A stretch of DNA of 64,000 nucleotides. It comes from Streptomyces eurocidicus (GTDB lineage: Bacteria; Actinomycetota; Actinomycetes; Streptomycetales; Streptomycetaceae). The translations under genes were made by a program, and so were the position numbers. Below the pieces are notes generated by a model, which saw only the letters and a program-made list of their open reading frames with translations, did no database searches and had not been told where the DNA came from. This document shows, piece after piece, positions 42,492 to 52,019 of this stretch. The stretch's first letter is position 1. Every line of letters begins with the position of its first letter. The stretch is from the NCBI RefSeq assembly GCF_002891295.1, contig NZ_LGUI01000014.1:124001-188000 (forward strand). Reading direction: 5' to 3'.

Positions 42492-43462
42492 GGGCGCTCG
42501 TCGACGCGGATCGCGAGGTCGTTGTCGGCCGTGTAGTACGGGCCGGCCTGCGCGGGGGCGTACGCGGCGTCGACGTCCTTCGCCGGGTAGGTGAAGATCT
42601 GCTTCTTGTCGGCGATGTCGTCGAGGAGCCGGGCCATCCGCGCCGAGCCGGTGCCGTCGGCGGTGCGCAGCCACAGGTCCCAGACGTCCAGGCCGCCGTG
42701 CCACTCCCCGGCCAGCTCCGCCCAGCGGAGGGTGAAGGAGAAGTCCTGGCCGTCCGTGCCGTCGGTGGCGGCGCCCTCGGCGGCGGTGACCGGAGCGGTG
42801 CGGACGACTGAGGGGTCACGGCGCAGCCGGGCCTCGACCACTGCGCCGGAGAGCCAGGCGGCGGGGTCCTGGACGCGGTAGAGACGGCCGTGTCCGGTGA
42901 GACCGGTGGGGCTGAGCAGAAGGTCGCCCGCCTCGGCGTGCGGGCCGCGCAGCCAGCTGCGGAGCGAGAGGTTGCCGTGCTTGGTCGCGTAGGGGATCCG
43001 CACGGCCAGCGGGGAGGTGCTGGGGCCGGGTCGGCGGTCGACCAGGGAGCGGAGGTCGGCGAGGCCGGGCACCAGCCGCCGGGGCTCGGCGTCGGCGGAG
43101 GCGGCGTAGACGTCCCAGCGGCCCTCGGGGAGGGCGACGGTGCTGGGCAGCACGGCGCGCAGCCGCCCGTTCCCGTCGGGCGCGAGCGGCAGGCGCACCT
43201 CCTCGGTCTCCTCCTCGCTCCCCCGGCGGCGCAGGACGAGCGCCGCGGACCAGTCGCCCGTGGTGTCGGGGAGGCCGGGTGCGTCGAGGTCGAAGGTGAG
43301 CCCGCCCGCGGAGTCCGCGATGCAGTCGGCGCTGGGGTCCCCCGCGCCGAAGAGGGGAGGGGCAGACACGGTGGTGGGCTCCTCGGGGTCGGAAGGTCCG
43401 GTCGGGGCTGACGGGGTGTGCTCGGGGGGATCGCCGGCGGGATTCTCGGCGGGAGGGGTCAT
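42476..43462 (-). CDS. Protein of unknown function coupled to a glycosyltransferase gene
   Basis: 328 residues, no signal peptide or membrane segment. A Pro/Thr/Glu-rich N-terminal 40 residues precede beta-rich sequence in two similar parts (LTFDLDAPGLPDTTGDWSAA and later FSFTLRWAELAGEW), perhaps two immunoglobulin-like domains. IPYATKHGNLSLRSW is the most distinctive block. Its ATG overlaps the glycosyltransferase stop (ATGA), so it probably works with that enzyme in cell-surface polymer synthesis. I do not recognise a defined family. Confidence 0.75.
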   Translation of the reverse strand: MTPPAENPAGDPPEHTPSAPTGPSDPEEPTTVSAPPLFGAGDPSADCIADSAGGLTFDLDAPGLPDTTGDWSAALVLRRRGSEEETEEVRLPLAPDGNGRLRAVLPSTVALPEGRWDVYAASADAEPRRLVPGLADLRSLVDRRPGPSTSPLAVRIPYATKHGNLSLRSWLRGPHAEAGDLLLSPTGLTGHGRLYRVQDPAAWLSGAVVEARLRRDPSVVRTAPVTAAEGAATDGTDGQDFSFTLRWAELAGEWHGGLDVWDLWLRTADGTGSARMARLLDDIADKKQIFTYPAKDVDAAYAPAQAGPYYTADNDLAIRVDERPPAAR

Positions 43463-44709
43463 GCCGCTCGCGCCTTCCGCAGGGCGGACCGGCTGCGGTC
43501 CGTGGTCCGGAAGGCGCTGCTGAGCAGGGCGCCCCGGGTGCGGTGCAGCGAGCCGCGCAGGCCGCCGCGGGAGGTCAGATCGGTGAAGAGCGACTCATAG
43601 CGCCCGGCGACCCGGGCCGGGTCGAAGCGCGCGGAGCTCGCCAGGGCGGCCCGGCCCATGCTCCGCCGCAGCTCGTCGTCGTTGATCAGCTTGAGCAGGC
43701 CGGCCGCGATCCCGTCGACCTTGCCGGTGGGCACGAGCAGCCCGTCGACACCGTTGTCGATGATCTCGCCGGGGCCGTGCGGGCAGTCGGTGGAGACCAC
43801 GGGGAGGCCGCAGCGCATGGCCTCGACGATGGTCATCCCGAAGGACTCCAGGCTGGAGGTGACGGCGCCGATGGAGCCCTTGACCCACTCGGGGTCCAGG
43901 GGGGTGGCCGGGCCCATCAGGAAGACGTGGTTGTACAGCCCGCGCTTGTCGATCTGGGCGCGCAGCTTGGCGCGCTCGGCGCCGGCGCCGTAGATCCGCA
44001 GCCGCCAGTCGGGGCGCTCGGCGACGACCTTCTCGAAGGCGCGGATCAGCAGGTCGTAGCGCTTGGCGGGGGCGAGCCGGCCGGCCGCGATCACCCACTT
44101 GCCGGTGGAGTCCGCGGGCTCCAGGGCGGGCGCCGGAATGCTGTTGGGCACGGCCTCCACGCGCACGCCGGGCAGCCGCATCAGCTTGCGGTAGGTCGCG
44201 GCGTCGGCCTCGGTGACGGTGGTGACGGCGTCCAGGCGGGGGTAGTGCGTGCGCAGCGTCAGCTTCAGCTGCGGGGAGTGCGTGGCCAGCGTGAGGTGCT
44301 CCTGGCCGACGCGGGCGACGCCCCGGCGGGCCTGCTGGGCGATGTGCACGTTGAGGCCGGGCCGGGTGCCCACCACGACGTCGCTCTCCAGGCTCCGCAG
44401 GTGCTCGGCGATCCGCCGGTCGGTCAGGGCGCTGTACTGCTTGTAGCGCCCCTCGGCGCGCGGGAAGACGGTGGCCGGGCGCTCGTACTCCGGGTCGTCG
44501 CCCTCGTAGCCCGGGGCGCCCTTGCGCAGGTCCACGAGGTGGCGCAGGCGCACCTTCGCGCCGGGCGGGAAGACCGGCTCCTCGCGGTGCCGGAAGACGG
44601 AGACGATCTCCACGTCGTGGTGCTCCGCCAGGGTCCCGGCGAGGTTGTACGTGGTCCGGATCGTCCCGCCGATGCCGTACGCGTTGTGAATCAGGAATGA
44701 GATGTGCAT
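43459..44709 (-). CDS. GT4-family glycosyltransferase
   Basis: 416 residues with a GT-B fold. The N-terminus has HNAYGIGGTIRTTYNLAG, which binds the acceptor/donor. The C-terminal half has VIAAGRLAPAKRYDLLIRAF and the E-x7-E nucleotide-sugar motif in SLESFGMTIVEAMRCG, followed by GLPVVSTDCPHGPGEII. It probably extends a cell-wall or extracellular glycan. Start 44709 has a GGGGAC site; the coupled partner gene follows. The donor sugar cannot be told. Confidence 0.9.
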   Translation of the reverse strand: MHISFLIHNAYGIGGTIRTTYNLAGTLAEHHDVEIVSVFRHREEPVFPPGAKVRLRHLVDLRKGAPGYEGDDPEYERPATVFPRAEGRYKQYSALTDRRIAEHLRSLESDVVVGTRPGLNVHIAQQARRGVARVGQEHLTLATHSPQLKLTLRTHYPRLDAVTTVTEADAATYRKLMRLPGVRVEAVPNSIPAPALEPADSTGKWVIAAGRLAPAKRYDLLIRAFEKVVAERPDWRLRIYGAGAERAKLRAQIDKRGLYNHVFLMGPATPLDPEWVKGSIGAVTSSLESFGMTIVEAMRCGLPVVSTDCPHGPGEIIDNGVDGLLVPTGKVDGIAAGLLKLINDDELRRSMGRAALASSARFDPARVAGRYESLFTDLTSRGGLRGSLHRTRGALLSSAFRTTDRSRSALRKARAA

Positions 44710-44975
44710 TCGTCCCCAGCCGTCCGCCGCGGACATTCCATGCAGCCCGCCTACCGAGAGATTAGACCGTGGCCGGGCCCCGGAGGTTGGCCGTGATCAC
44801 CAACTCGTTCCGCAACAGATGGGGAATCGGTAGCGGAACGGGGAACTTTCCGCGCGCACCGGCGGTTCCCGGCCGCTCCCGGCGCCGGTGCGTGACCCCG
44901 GCCGTGGATCACCCGTTGTCTCCATACGAGCCGGGAGACGCCCGGCGCCACACGCACCGAGTTCTAGGAGCCACC

Positions 44976-45806
44976 GTGCCGCGCATGCTCGACGTCAGTG
45001 ACGACGTCCGCGCCGAGATCGGCGACGAAGAGGCCGAGCGACTGCTCGGCGGCGAGAACGCCCCGGGCAGTTATGACTGCACCTCCTGCCGCACCCCCGG
45101 GGACACCGAGCGGGAGCGCACCAGCACCGTGCTCTTCGTCGGCGAGGAGACGGCCGTGCTGGCCTTCGCCCACGCCGCCTGCATCCCCTCCCAGGTCGTG
45201 CCGGTCTCGGAGGAGCAGCTCCAGGGTGCCGTCCGGTCCATCACCGGCGAGGCGGGACAGCCGGGCGTGCCCGCCGCGGCACCGACGGCGACGACCCCGC
45301 AGGCCCCGCGGCCCTCCGCCGTGGACGGCCCGGTCCAGGCGGAGCTGGGGGTGACCAGCGGGCTGGTCCTGATCAAGGACGAGCTGATCCCGGCGCTCGT
45401 CGTCGAGCCGCTCGGCCCGATCGCCCGCCCCGGCACCACCGGGCCCGTGGACGTCTTCCTGCCGCTCCTGATCGAGCAGGGCTTCGCGCCGGTGGCGTCG
45501 GTCGAGGAGGTGCCGGAGCCCAACCCGGGCTGGTCGGTGCTGGTGGCCATGGGGAAGCTGCACGCGATCCTCCAGCCGTCCGTGCCCGGCGCCAAGGCCA
45601 GCGCGTGGTGGCAGGCGCACCAGGCGATGCAGGTGGCCGACGACTGGCGGGCGGCCGTGAACAAGACGAAGCGGGTGCTGGTCCTGGCGGCGCCGGTCGG
45701 CACGATCGGGCAGCAGCCGCGCGAGGACCTGCTGCGGGAGGCCCTGGACCGCGCCGCGTCCCGGGGTCAGCTGGTCGCCGCCACCATGCCGCTCGCGGGC
45801 ACGTGA
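44976..45806 (+). CDS. Conserved hypothetical protein with N-terminal CxxC
   Basis: 276 residues from a GTG start with an AGGAG site. The N-terminal part (residues 1-75) holds YDCTSCRTPGDTE, a CxxC that could bind metal, and AFAHAACIP. An Ala/Pro-rich linker (residues 95-120) leads to a second domain beginning ELGVTSGLVLIKDELIPALV and ending VLVLAAPVGTIG. It is cytoplasmic as far as seen. It is divergent from the glycosyltransferase; I recognise no function. Confidence 0.8.
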   Translation: MPRMLDVSDDVRAEIGDEEAERLLGGENAPGSYDCTSCRTPGDTERERTSTVLFVGEETAVLAFAHAACIPSQVVPVSEEQLQGAVRSITGEAGQPGVPAAAPTATTPQAPRPSAVDGPVQAELGVTSGLVLIKDELIPALVVEPLGPIARPGTTGPVDVFLPLLIEQGFAPVASVEEVPEPNPGWSVLVAMGKLHAILQPSVPGAKASAWWQAHQAMQVADDWRAAVNKTKRVLVLAAPVGTIGQQPREDLLREALDRAASRGQLVAATMPLAGT

Positions 45807-45949
45807 CCGGCGCCGGGCAGCCGTTCCCCCACGCACCGGCGGGGCATTCGCGCCCGTGGCCGCATCCGACGGGCCACGGGCTCGTTGGCTCATATGTGCA
45901 CTCATACGAGCCTGCCTCCCGGATCCCGTACCCGAATCACATCCCCGGT

Positions 45950-46291
45950 ATGCGCCCATCCCGCGATGCCGCCCCGCAGAGCCACCCCGTCTCGGTCACC
46001 CCGATCTACGATGCGCTCTACGCCGAGTACCGCCGCTCGTTCCGGGCCCTCCCCTTCGATCGCTCGGGCGAGGAGGATCTGAGGTTCGTGGCCTTCGGCC
46101 CCCAGCTCGTCGGCGGCTACGCCCCGTACGGCGGGCAGGGCTACGCCGGGCAGCTCGGCGTCCAGCAGGGCTATCCCGGCCCGCCGGGACACCCGGGCGG
46201 CTGGGACATGTACTACGGGCGGCAGCGCGGCGGGCACCTGCCCGCCGCGCTGCCGCCCGCTCCGCGCGACGGTCGTATGCGCGGCTTCTGA
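45950..46291 (+). CDS. Small conserved hypothetical protein, Gly/Tyr/Pro-rich tail
   Basis: 113 residues. A folded-looking first half (TPIYDALYAEYRRSFRALPF then EEDLRFVAFG) is followed by a low-complexity GGYAPYGGQGYAGQLGVQQG-type tail. A GTG at 45895 is an alternative start. It lies between the CxxC protein gene and der in the conserved housekeeping stretch. The function is unknown. Confidence 0.6.
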   Translation: MRPSRDAAPQSHPVSVTPIYDALYAEYRRSFRALPFDRSGEEDLRFVAFGPQLVGGYAPYGGQGYAGQLGVQQGYPGPPGHPGGWDMYYGRQRGGHLPAALPPAPRDGRMRGF

Positions 46292-46330
46292 TCAGCTCTT
46301 CCCGGCCCCGCACCGATCGGGCCGGACGAA

Positions 46331-46356
46331 CCCGGGCCCGGCCGTCGGGGCCCGGG
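46331..46356. terminator. Hairpin between small unknown gene and der
   Basis: CCCGGGCCC and GGGCCCGGG arms around an 8-base loop, between two convergent genes. Confidence 0.6.
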
Positions 46357-46391
46357 CCCCGCCGTCTTCCGGGCCGTCTTCCGGCTGCCGC

Positions 46392-47855
46392 TTACTTCTT
46401 GCGCCCGCGCTTCTCGCGCACCCGCACCGAGATGTGGATGGGCGTGCCCTCGAAACCGAACTCCTCGCGCAGTCGGCGCTCGACGAAGCGCCGGTAGCCC
46501 GCCTCCAGGAAGCCCGAGGCGAACAGCACGAACCGCGGCGGCTTGGTGCCGGCCTGGGTGCCGAAGAGGATGCGCGGCTGCTTGCCACCGCGGATCGGGT
46601 GCGGGTGGGAGGCGACGATCTCACCGAGGAAGGCGTTCAGCCGGCCGGTGGGCACCCGGGTCTCCCAGCCCGCCAGGGCCGTCTCGATCGCCGGGACCAG
46701 CTTCTCCATGTGGCGGCCGGTGCGCGCCGAGACATTGACCCGGGGCGCCCACGCGATCTGACCGAGCTCGGTCTCGATCTCGCGCTCCAGGTAGTAGCGG
46801 CGCTCCTCGTCGAGCGTGTCCCACTTGTTCATCGCCAGCACGATGGCGCGGCCCGCGTCGACGGCCATGGTGATGATCCGCTGGTCCTGCACGCTGATGG
46901 ACTCGCTGGAGTCGATCAGGATGACCGCGACCTCGGCCTTCTCGACGGCGGCGGCGGTGCGCAGCGAGGCGTAGTAGTCCGCGCCCTCCTGGAGGTGGAC
47001 CCGGCGGCGGATGCCGGCCGTGTCGATGAACTTCCAGGTCACGCCGCCGAGCTCGATCAGCTCGTCGACCGGGTCACGGGTGGTGCCGGCCAGCTCGTTG
47101 ACGACGACGCGCTCCTCGTTCGCCACCTTGTTGAGGAGCGAGGACTTGCCGACGTTCGGGCGGCCGATCAGGGCGATCCGGCGGGGGCCGCCGGTGCCGG
47201 CCGTGCCGAAGGTCTGGGCAGGGGCGTCGGGCAGCGCCTCGAGCACCGCGTCGAGCATGTCGCCGGTGCCACGGCCGTGCAGGGCCGAGATCGGGTGCGG
47301 CTCGCCCAGGCCCAGCGACCACAGGGCGGCGGCGTCGGCCTCGCCGGACTGGCCGTCGACCTTGTTGGCGCAGAGCACGACGGGCTTGCCGGCCCGGCGC
47401 AGCAGCTTGACGACGGCCTCGTCGGTGTCGGTGGCGCCGACGGTGGCGTCCACGACGAAGACGACCGCGTCGGACGCCTCGATGGCGTACTCGGCCTGGG
47501 CGGCGACGGAGGCGTCGAGGCCCAGGACGTCCTGCTCCCAGCCGCCGGTGTCGACGACCTTGAAGCGGCGGCCGGCCCACTCGGCCTCGTAGGTGACGCG
47601 GTCCCGGGTGACGCCCGGCTTGTCCTGGACGACCGCCTCGCGGCGGCCGATGATGCGGTTCACCAGGGTCGACTTGCCGACGTTCGGGCGGCCGACGACG
47701 GCGAGGCGGGGCAGCGGGCCGTGGCCGGCCTCGTCGAGCGCGCCGGCGATCTCCTCGGCGTCGAAGCCCTCCTGCGCCGCGAGCTCCATGAACTCCGCGT
47801 ACTCGGCGTCGCCAAGCTCACCGTGCTCGTCGCCGGAGTGGATCTGGTCGTTCAT
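46392..47855 (-). CDS. der: Ribosome-assembly GTPase Der (EngA)
   Basis: 487 residues. Two tandem GTPase domains each have a P-loop GRPNVGKST/S (about residues 55 and 230), DTGGW or DTAGI switch II, and NKVD/NKWD specificity motifs. The C-terminal KH-like domain ends in basic VREKRGRKK. An acidic N-terminal extension of about 45 residues is typical of actinobacterial members. Der acts in 50S subunit maturation and is essential in many bacteria. It heads toward the convergent small gene; plsC-like and cmk genes lie upstream in the same direction. Confidence 0.97.
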   Translation of the reverse strand: MNDQIHSGDEHGELGDAEYAEFMELAAQEGFDAEEIAGALDEAGHGPLPRLAVVGRPNVGKSTLVNRIIGRREAVVQDKPGVTRDRVTYEAEWAGRRFKVVDTGGWEQDVLGLDASVAAQAEYAIEASDAVVFVVDATVGATDTDEAVVKLLRRAGKPVVLCANKVDGQSGEADAAALWSLGLGEPHPISALHGRGTGDMLDAVLEALPDAPAQTFGTAGTGGPRRIALIGRPNVGKSSLLNKVANEERVVVNELAGTTRDPVDELIELGGVTWKFIDTAGIRRRVHLQEGADYYASLRTAAAVEKAEVAVILIDSSESISVQDQRIITMAVDAGRAIVLAMNKWDTLDEERRYYLEREIETELGQIAWAPRVNVSARTGRHMEKLVPAIETALAGWETRVPTGRLNAFLGEIVASHPHPIRGGKQPRILFGTQAGTKPPRFVLFASGFLEAGYRRFVERRLREEFGFEGTPIHISVRVREKRGRKK

Positions 47856-47922
47856 GAAGTCCGTTCCTCGTTCTTCGTCATCGGCGGGCCACTCTTACGC
47901 GACCCACTACTCAAAGTCTCTG

Positions 47923-48564
47923 TCAGCGGCCGGTCAGCCGCTTGGCGTCCGCCAGGTGCGCGGCGAGCCGGCCCTGGATCCGCACGGTCGCCTCGTCCAG
48001 CGCCGTGCGCGTCCGCCGCCCGCTGCCGTCGCCGGCCGCGAACGCGTCGCCGAAGACCACGTCGACCCGGCTGCGCAGCGGGGGCAGGGCGGATATCGCC
48101 CGGCCCCGCCGCTCGGCGCTGCCGAGCACGGCCACCGGCACGATCGGCGCGCCCGACCGTACGGCGAAATAGGCGAGCCCCGCGCGCAGCGAGGCGAAGT
48201 CGCCCTCGCCCCGGGTGCCCTCGGGGAAGATCCCCAGCACGCCGCCGTCGGCCAGCACGTCCAGCGCGCCGGTGATCGCGGTGCGGTCGGCGCCCGTACG
48301 GTCCACCTTCAGCTGACCGATCCCGCGGAGGAACGGGTCCAGCGGACCGGTGAACGCCTCTTTCTTGATCAGGAAGTGCACCGGCCGGGGCGCGGTGCCC
48401 ATCAGCATCGGGCCGTCCAGATTGTGGGAGTGGTTGACCGCGAGGATGACGGGCCCCGCGGCGGGCACCCGCCAGGAGCCCAGCACGCGCGGCTTCCACA
48501 GCCCGTACATCAGGCCGATGCCGATCCGCCGCCCCACGGCGGCGCCGGACGCGGACGCGCTCAC
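47923..48564 (-). CDS. 1-acyl-sn-glycerol-3-phosphate acyltransferase (PlsC-like)
   Basis: 213 residues. Acyltransferase block I is AVNHSHNLDGPML (HxxxxD), block III is GIFPEGTRGEGDF, and APIVPVAVLG follows. It would acylate lysophosphatidic acid in phospholipid synthesis at the inner membrane face. The GTG start at 48564 overlaps the cmk stop (GTGA), so the two are translated together. Confidence 0.92.
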   Translation of the reverse strand: MSASASGAAVGRRIGIGLMYGLWKPRVLGSWRVPAAGPVILAVNHSHNLDGPMLMGTAPRPVHFLIKKEAFTGPLDPFLRGIGQLKVDRTGADRTAITGALDVLADGGVLGIFPEGTRGEGDFASLRAGLAYFAVRSGAPIVPVAVLGSAERRGRAISALPPLRSRVDVVFGDAFAAGDGSGRRTRTALDEATVRIQGRLAAHLADAKRLTGR

Positions 48565-49289
48565 GCCGACCGCTTCTCCTCGATCAGGGTCACCACACAC
48601 TCGATGACCTGGTCGAGGGTGAGCTCGGTGGTGTCGACCTCGACCGCGTCGGCGGCCTTGGCCAGCGGGGAGGTCTTCCGGCCGGAGTCGGCGGCGTCCC
48701 GGCGGACCAGCGCGGCCCGGGTGGCGGCCAGGTCGGCCGCCTCCTTGCCGCCCAGCTCCCCGCTGCGGCGGGCCGCGCGGGCCTCGGCCGAAGCGGTGAG
48801 GAAGATCTTGAGGTCGGCGTCCGGCAGGACGGTGGTGCCGATGTCCCGGCCCTCGACCACGATGCCGTCCGGGGCCTCGGCGGCGATGGCGCGCTGGAGC
48901 TCGGTCAGCCGGGTGCGCACCTCCGGGACGGCGCTGACGGCGCTGACCGCGGAGGTGACCTCCTGGGTGCGGATCGGCGCGGCGGCGTCGGCGCCGTCGA
49001 CCGTGATGGTCGGGGCGGCCGGGTCCGTGCCCGAGACGATCTCCGGCTTGCCCGCGGCGTCGGCCACGGCCTCGGCGTCCTTGACGTCGATGCCGTTGTT
49101 CAGCATCCACCAGGTGATCGCCCGGTACTGGGCCCCGGTGTCCAGGTAGCGCAGGCCGAGCTTGGCGGCGACGGCCTTGGAGGTGCTGGACTTGCCGGTG
49201 CCGGAAGGTCCGTCGATGCCGACGATGACCGCTGCCGGAGCGGTCCGGGCGGCGGTTGTGGCATTGGCGGCGTTGGCGGCGTTGCCCAC
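48561..49289 (-). CDS. cmk: Cytidylate kinase
   Basis: 242 residues. The P-loop VGIDGPSGTGKSSTSKAVA is near the N-terminus, LRYLDTGAQYRAI binds CMP, and VVEGRDIGTTVLPDADLKIF and the RRDAADSGRKTSPL lid follow. It phosphorylates CMP/dCMP for nucleotide supply. GTG 49289 is chosen; GTG 49301 is an alternative. Upstream stretch 49290-49500 contains short CGGGCTCAC repeats and no gene. Confidence 0.95.
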   Translation of the reverse strand: MGNAANAANATTAARTAPAAVIVGIDGPSGTGKSSTSKAVAAKLGLRYLDTGAQYRAITWWMLNNGIDVKDAEAVADAAGKPEIVSGTDPAAPTITVDGADAAAPIRTQEVTSAVSAVSAVPEVRTRLTELQRAIAAEAPDGIVVEGRDIGTTVLPDADLKIFLTASAEARAARRSGELGGKEAADLAATRAALVRRDAADSGRKTSPLAKAADAVEVDTTELTLDQVIECVVTLIEEKRSA

Positions 49290-49500
49290 GGTGTCTGACA
49301 CCTTCCTAGTGCACGTGGCGGGGGAGATTCCGGCGATCCGGGCTCGATGGGGCCCGCTGGGGCCTTCAGACAAGGTTACTGGCTCGCCACCCGTCCTCAC
49401 GCCGGGGACGGGAGCGGGCGGGCGCCAAGGGCCGCGCGAGCCCCGCGGCGGCGCCCGCCCGGCTCACCGGCGGGCTCGACCGGCGAGCTCACTGCCGGGC

Positions 49501-50586
49501 TCACTGCCGGAGCGACCAGCCCCGCTCCTGCAGGGTGTCGATCAGGCTCGGCACCGCCGTGGGCTCGATCATCAGCTGGATGTGGCCGGCCTGCTGTCCG
49601 GCGGCGTGCTCGATGCGCACGTCCTCGATGTTGACCCCGGCCCGGCCGGCGTCCGCGAAGATCCGGGCCAGCTCGCCCGGCTGGTCGCCGATGAGGACCG
49701 TCACCGTCTCGTACACGGTGGGCGCCGAGCCGTGCTTGCCGGGCACCCGGGTGCGGCCGGCGTTGCCCCGGCGCAGCACGTCGGCGATGCCGGCCGCGCC
49801 GTCCTCGCGCCGGCCGTCGTCGCCGGAGTCCAGGGCGCGCAGGGCGCGCACGGTCCCGTCGAGGTCGGCGGCGACGGCCGCGAGGACGTCGGCGACCGGC
49901 CCGGGGTTGGCGGAGAGGATGTCTATCCACATCCGGGGGTCGGAGGCGGCGATCCGGGTCACGTCGCGGATGCCCTGGCCGCACAGGCGCACGGCCGTCT
50001 CGTCGGCGTCCTGGAGGCGGGCCGCGACCATGCTGGAGACCAGCTGCGGGGTGTGCGAGACGAGGGCGACGGCCCGGTCGTGGGCGTCGGCGTCCATGAC
50101 GACGGGGACGGCGCGGCACAGGGCGATCAGTTCGAGGGCCAGGTTGAGGACCTCGGTGTCGGTGTCGCGGGTGGGGGTGAGCACCCAGGGGCGGCCCTCG
50201 AAGAGGTCGGCGGTGGCCGCCAGCGGGCCGGAGCGCTCCCGGCCGGCCATGGGGTGCGTGCCCAGGTAGGTGGTGAGGTCGACGCCGAGGGCCTCCAGCT
50301 CACGGCGGGGGCCGCCCTTGACGCTGGCCACGTCGAGGTAGCCGCGGGCGGCGCCGCCGCGGATGGCCTCGGCGAGGGTGGCCGCGACGTGCGCGGGCGG
50401 CACGGCGACTATGGCGAGGTCGACGGGGCCCTCCGGGGCCCGGTCGGTGCCGGCGCCGAGGGCTGCGGCCGTCTCCGCCTGGGCCGGGTCGTGGTCCACG
50501 AGGTGGACGTGGACGCCGCGGCCGGCGAGGGCGAGCGCGGCCGAGGTGCCGATCAGTCCGGTACCGATGACGAGGGCGGTTCTCAC
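49501..50586 (-). CDS. tyrA: Prephenate dehydrogenase with C-terminal ACT domain
   Basis: 361 residues. An N-terminal NAD-binding Rossmann motif (ALVIGTGLIGTSAALALAG) is followed by the prephenate dehydrogenase core (LDVASVKGGPRRELE, YLGTHPMAGRERSG with the catalytic His, VSHTPQLVSSMVAARL). The last ~75 residues (VTVLIGDQPGELARIFADAG) form an ACT domain for tyrosine feedback. It makes 4-hydroxyphenylpyruvate for tyrosine. The GTG at 50586 has an AAGGAC site. No chorismate mutase gene follows it in this window. Confidence 0.95.
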   Translation of the reverse strand: MRTALVIGTGLIGTSAALALAGRGVHVHLVDHDPAQAETAAALGAGTDRAPEGPVDLAIVAVPPAHVAATLAEAIRGGAARGYLDVASVKGGPRRELEALGVDLTTYLGTHPMAGRERSGPLAATADLFEGRPWVLTPTRDTDTEVLNLALELIALCRAVPVVMDADAHDRAVALVSHTPQLVSSMVAARLQDADETAVRLCGQGIRDVTRIAASDPRMWIDILSANPGPVADVLAAVAADLDGTVRALRALDSGDDGRREDGAAGIADVLRRGNAGRTRVPGKHGSAPTVYETVTVLIGDQPGELARIFADAGRAGVNIEDVRIEHAAGQQAGHIQLMIEPTAVPSLIDTLQERGWSLRQ

Positions 50587-50838
50587 GGGCGAAGTCCTTG
50601 CGGGAGGCGGCCGGGGACACGGGTGCGGTGCTACGGGCGCTCGGTGTGGCCGTGGACCGGACCGGCGTAGCGTGCCCACCCAGCCTAGTCAGCGCGGCGG
50701 GCGGGCGTGCGGGGCGGCCCGCCGGGCGGCCGCGGTGGCCCCGGACCGGATCCGCCCGGCCCTGGACCGGACCCGCCCGGACCCGCGGCGGCGCGGGAGC
50801 CGCCCTCCGCGACGGGCGGGCCCGCGTCCGGTACAACC

Positions 50839-51207
50839 ATGTACATGATCTACCACGTGGTGCCCCTGGACGACTGGCTGGCCGTGCCCGACCGCCCGTA
50901 CTCCCCCGCCTCCCTCTCCGACGAGGGCTTCGTGCACTGCTCCCCGGACGAGGAGACCACGCTCGCGGTCGTCACGGCCTTCTACCGCGCGACGCCCGGT
51001 CCGCTGATGGTGCTGCTGATCGACGAGCACAAGCTGGACGTGATGGTCCGCTGGGAGGCGGCCGATCCGGCGCCGCCGCCCGGGGTCCCGGAGGGGACGC
51101 TGTTCCCGCACGTCTTCGGGCGGATCAACCGGGACGCGGTCGACGGGATGATGGAGGTCCAGCGGGACGAGGACGGGCGTGCGACGGGCCTGGCCGTCTG
51201 GTCCTGA
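50839..51207 (+). CDS. DUF952 family protein
   Basis: 122 residues. The family pattern is visible: YHVVPLDDWL, then ASLSDEGFVHCSPDEET and FPHVFGRINRDAV. The conserved His/Cys/Asp positions suggest an enzyme fold related to ADP-ribosylglycohydrolase-independent small proteins, but no function is established. A TACAAC -10-like box lies just before the ATG at 50839, so the transcript may be leaderless, beginning at ATG 50845 instead. Confidence 0.82.
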   Translation: MYMIYHVVPLDDWLAVPDRPYSPASLSDEGFVHCSPDEETTLAVVTAFYRATPGPLMVLLIDEHKLDVMVRWEAADPAPPPGVPEGTLFPHVFGRINRDAVDGMMEVQRDEDGRATGLAVWS

Positions 51208-51278
51208 GGCCGTGGGGGCGCCGGGGCCCGGCGGGAAACCGGGTGACGTGACCGTACGGGCGCGGCGACAATCACCCC

Positions 51279-52019
51279 ATGCACCCCGGAACCCCGCACT
51301 CCCCCGGTCATGAGCTGGTGACCGAGCACTCGGTCTACACCTGTGTGATGGGCTCACGCGCCTTCGGGCTGGCCACGGAGACGAGCGACACCGACCGCCG
51401 GGGCGTCTACGTGGCGCCCACACCGCTGTTCTGGGGCTTCACCAAGCCGCCCGCCCATGTGGAGGGGCCGGGCGAGGAGCGGTTCTCCTGGGAGCTGGAG
51501 CGCTTCTGCGAGCTGGCCCTGCGGGCCAACCCCAACGTCCTGGAGTGCCTGCACTCCCCGCTCGTCGAGCACGCCGACGCCACCGGCCTGGAGCTGCTCG
51601 GACTGCGCGACGCCTTCCTCTCGCAGCGGGCCCGGCAGTCCTTCGCGGGTTACGCCGTGGGGCAGCGCAAGAAGCTGGAGGCGGATCTGCGCACGCACGG
51701 CGCGCCGCGCTGGAAGCACGCGATGCATCTGCTGCGGCTGCTGATCAGCTGCCGCGACCTGCTGCGTACGGGCCGGCTCGTCATCGAGGTGGGCGAGGAG
51801 CGGGGGCGGCTGCTGGCGGTGCGGCACGGGGAGCTGTCCTGGGCGGAGGTGGAGTCGTGGCTGGGGCGGCTGTGGGAGGAGAACGAGGTGGCGGGGGCGG
51901 CGTCCCGGTTGCCGGCGGAGCCCGACGCTAGGCGGGTGGAGGACTTTCTGGTGCGGGTGCGGCGGGGTTCGGCGGGGGGCTTTTCCCCCACCCCGCCCCT
52001 TCCCGTAACCGGGGGCTGA
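51279..52019 (+). CDS. Predicted nucleotidyltransferase (Pol beta superfamily, YcgL-like)
   Basis: 246 residues. The nucleotidyltransferase signature is MGSRAFGLATETSDTDRRGVY (GS-x-D-x-D type) near residue 25. A helical C-terminal half (RWKHAMHLLRLLISCRDLL) follows. The target is unknown; relatives of this group are associated with RNA or nucleotide transfer. The final ~17 codons (GFSPTPPLPVTGG) come from the dispersed repeat that starts at about 51983, so the native C-terminus has been replaced by repeat sequence. It is convergent with a related gene at 52122. Confidence 0.82.
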   Translation: MHPGTPHSPGHELVTEHSVYTCVMGSRAFGLATETSDTDRRGVYVAPTPLFWGFTKPPAHVEGPGEERFSWELERFCELALRANPNVLECLHSPLVEHADATGLELLGLRDAFLSQRARQSFAGYAVGQRKKLEADLRTHGAPRWKHAMHLLRLLISCRDLLRTGRLVIEVGEERGRLLAVRHGELSWAEVESWLGRLWEENEVAGAASRLPAEPDARRVEDFLVRVRRGSAGGFSPTPPLPVTGG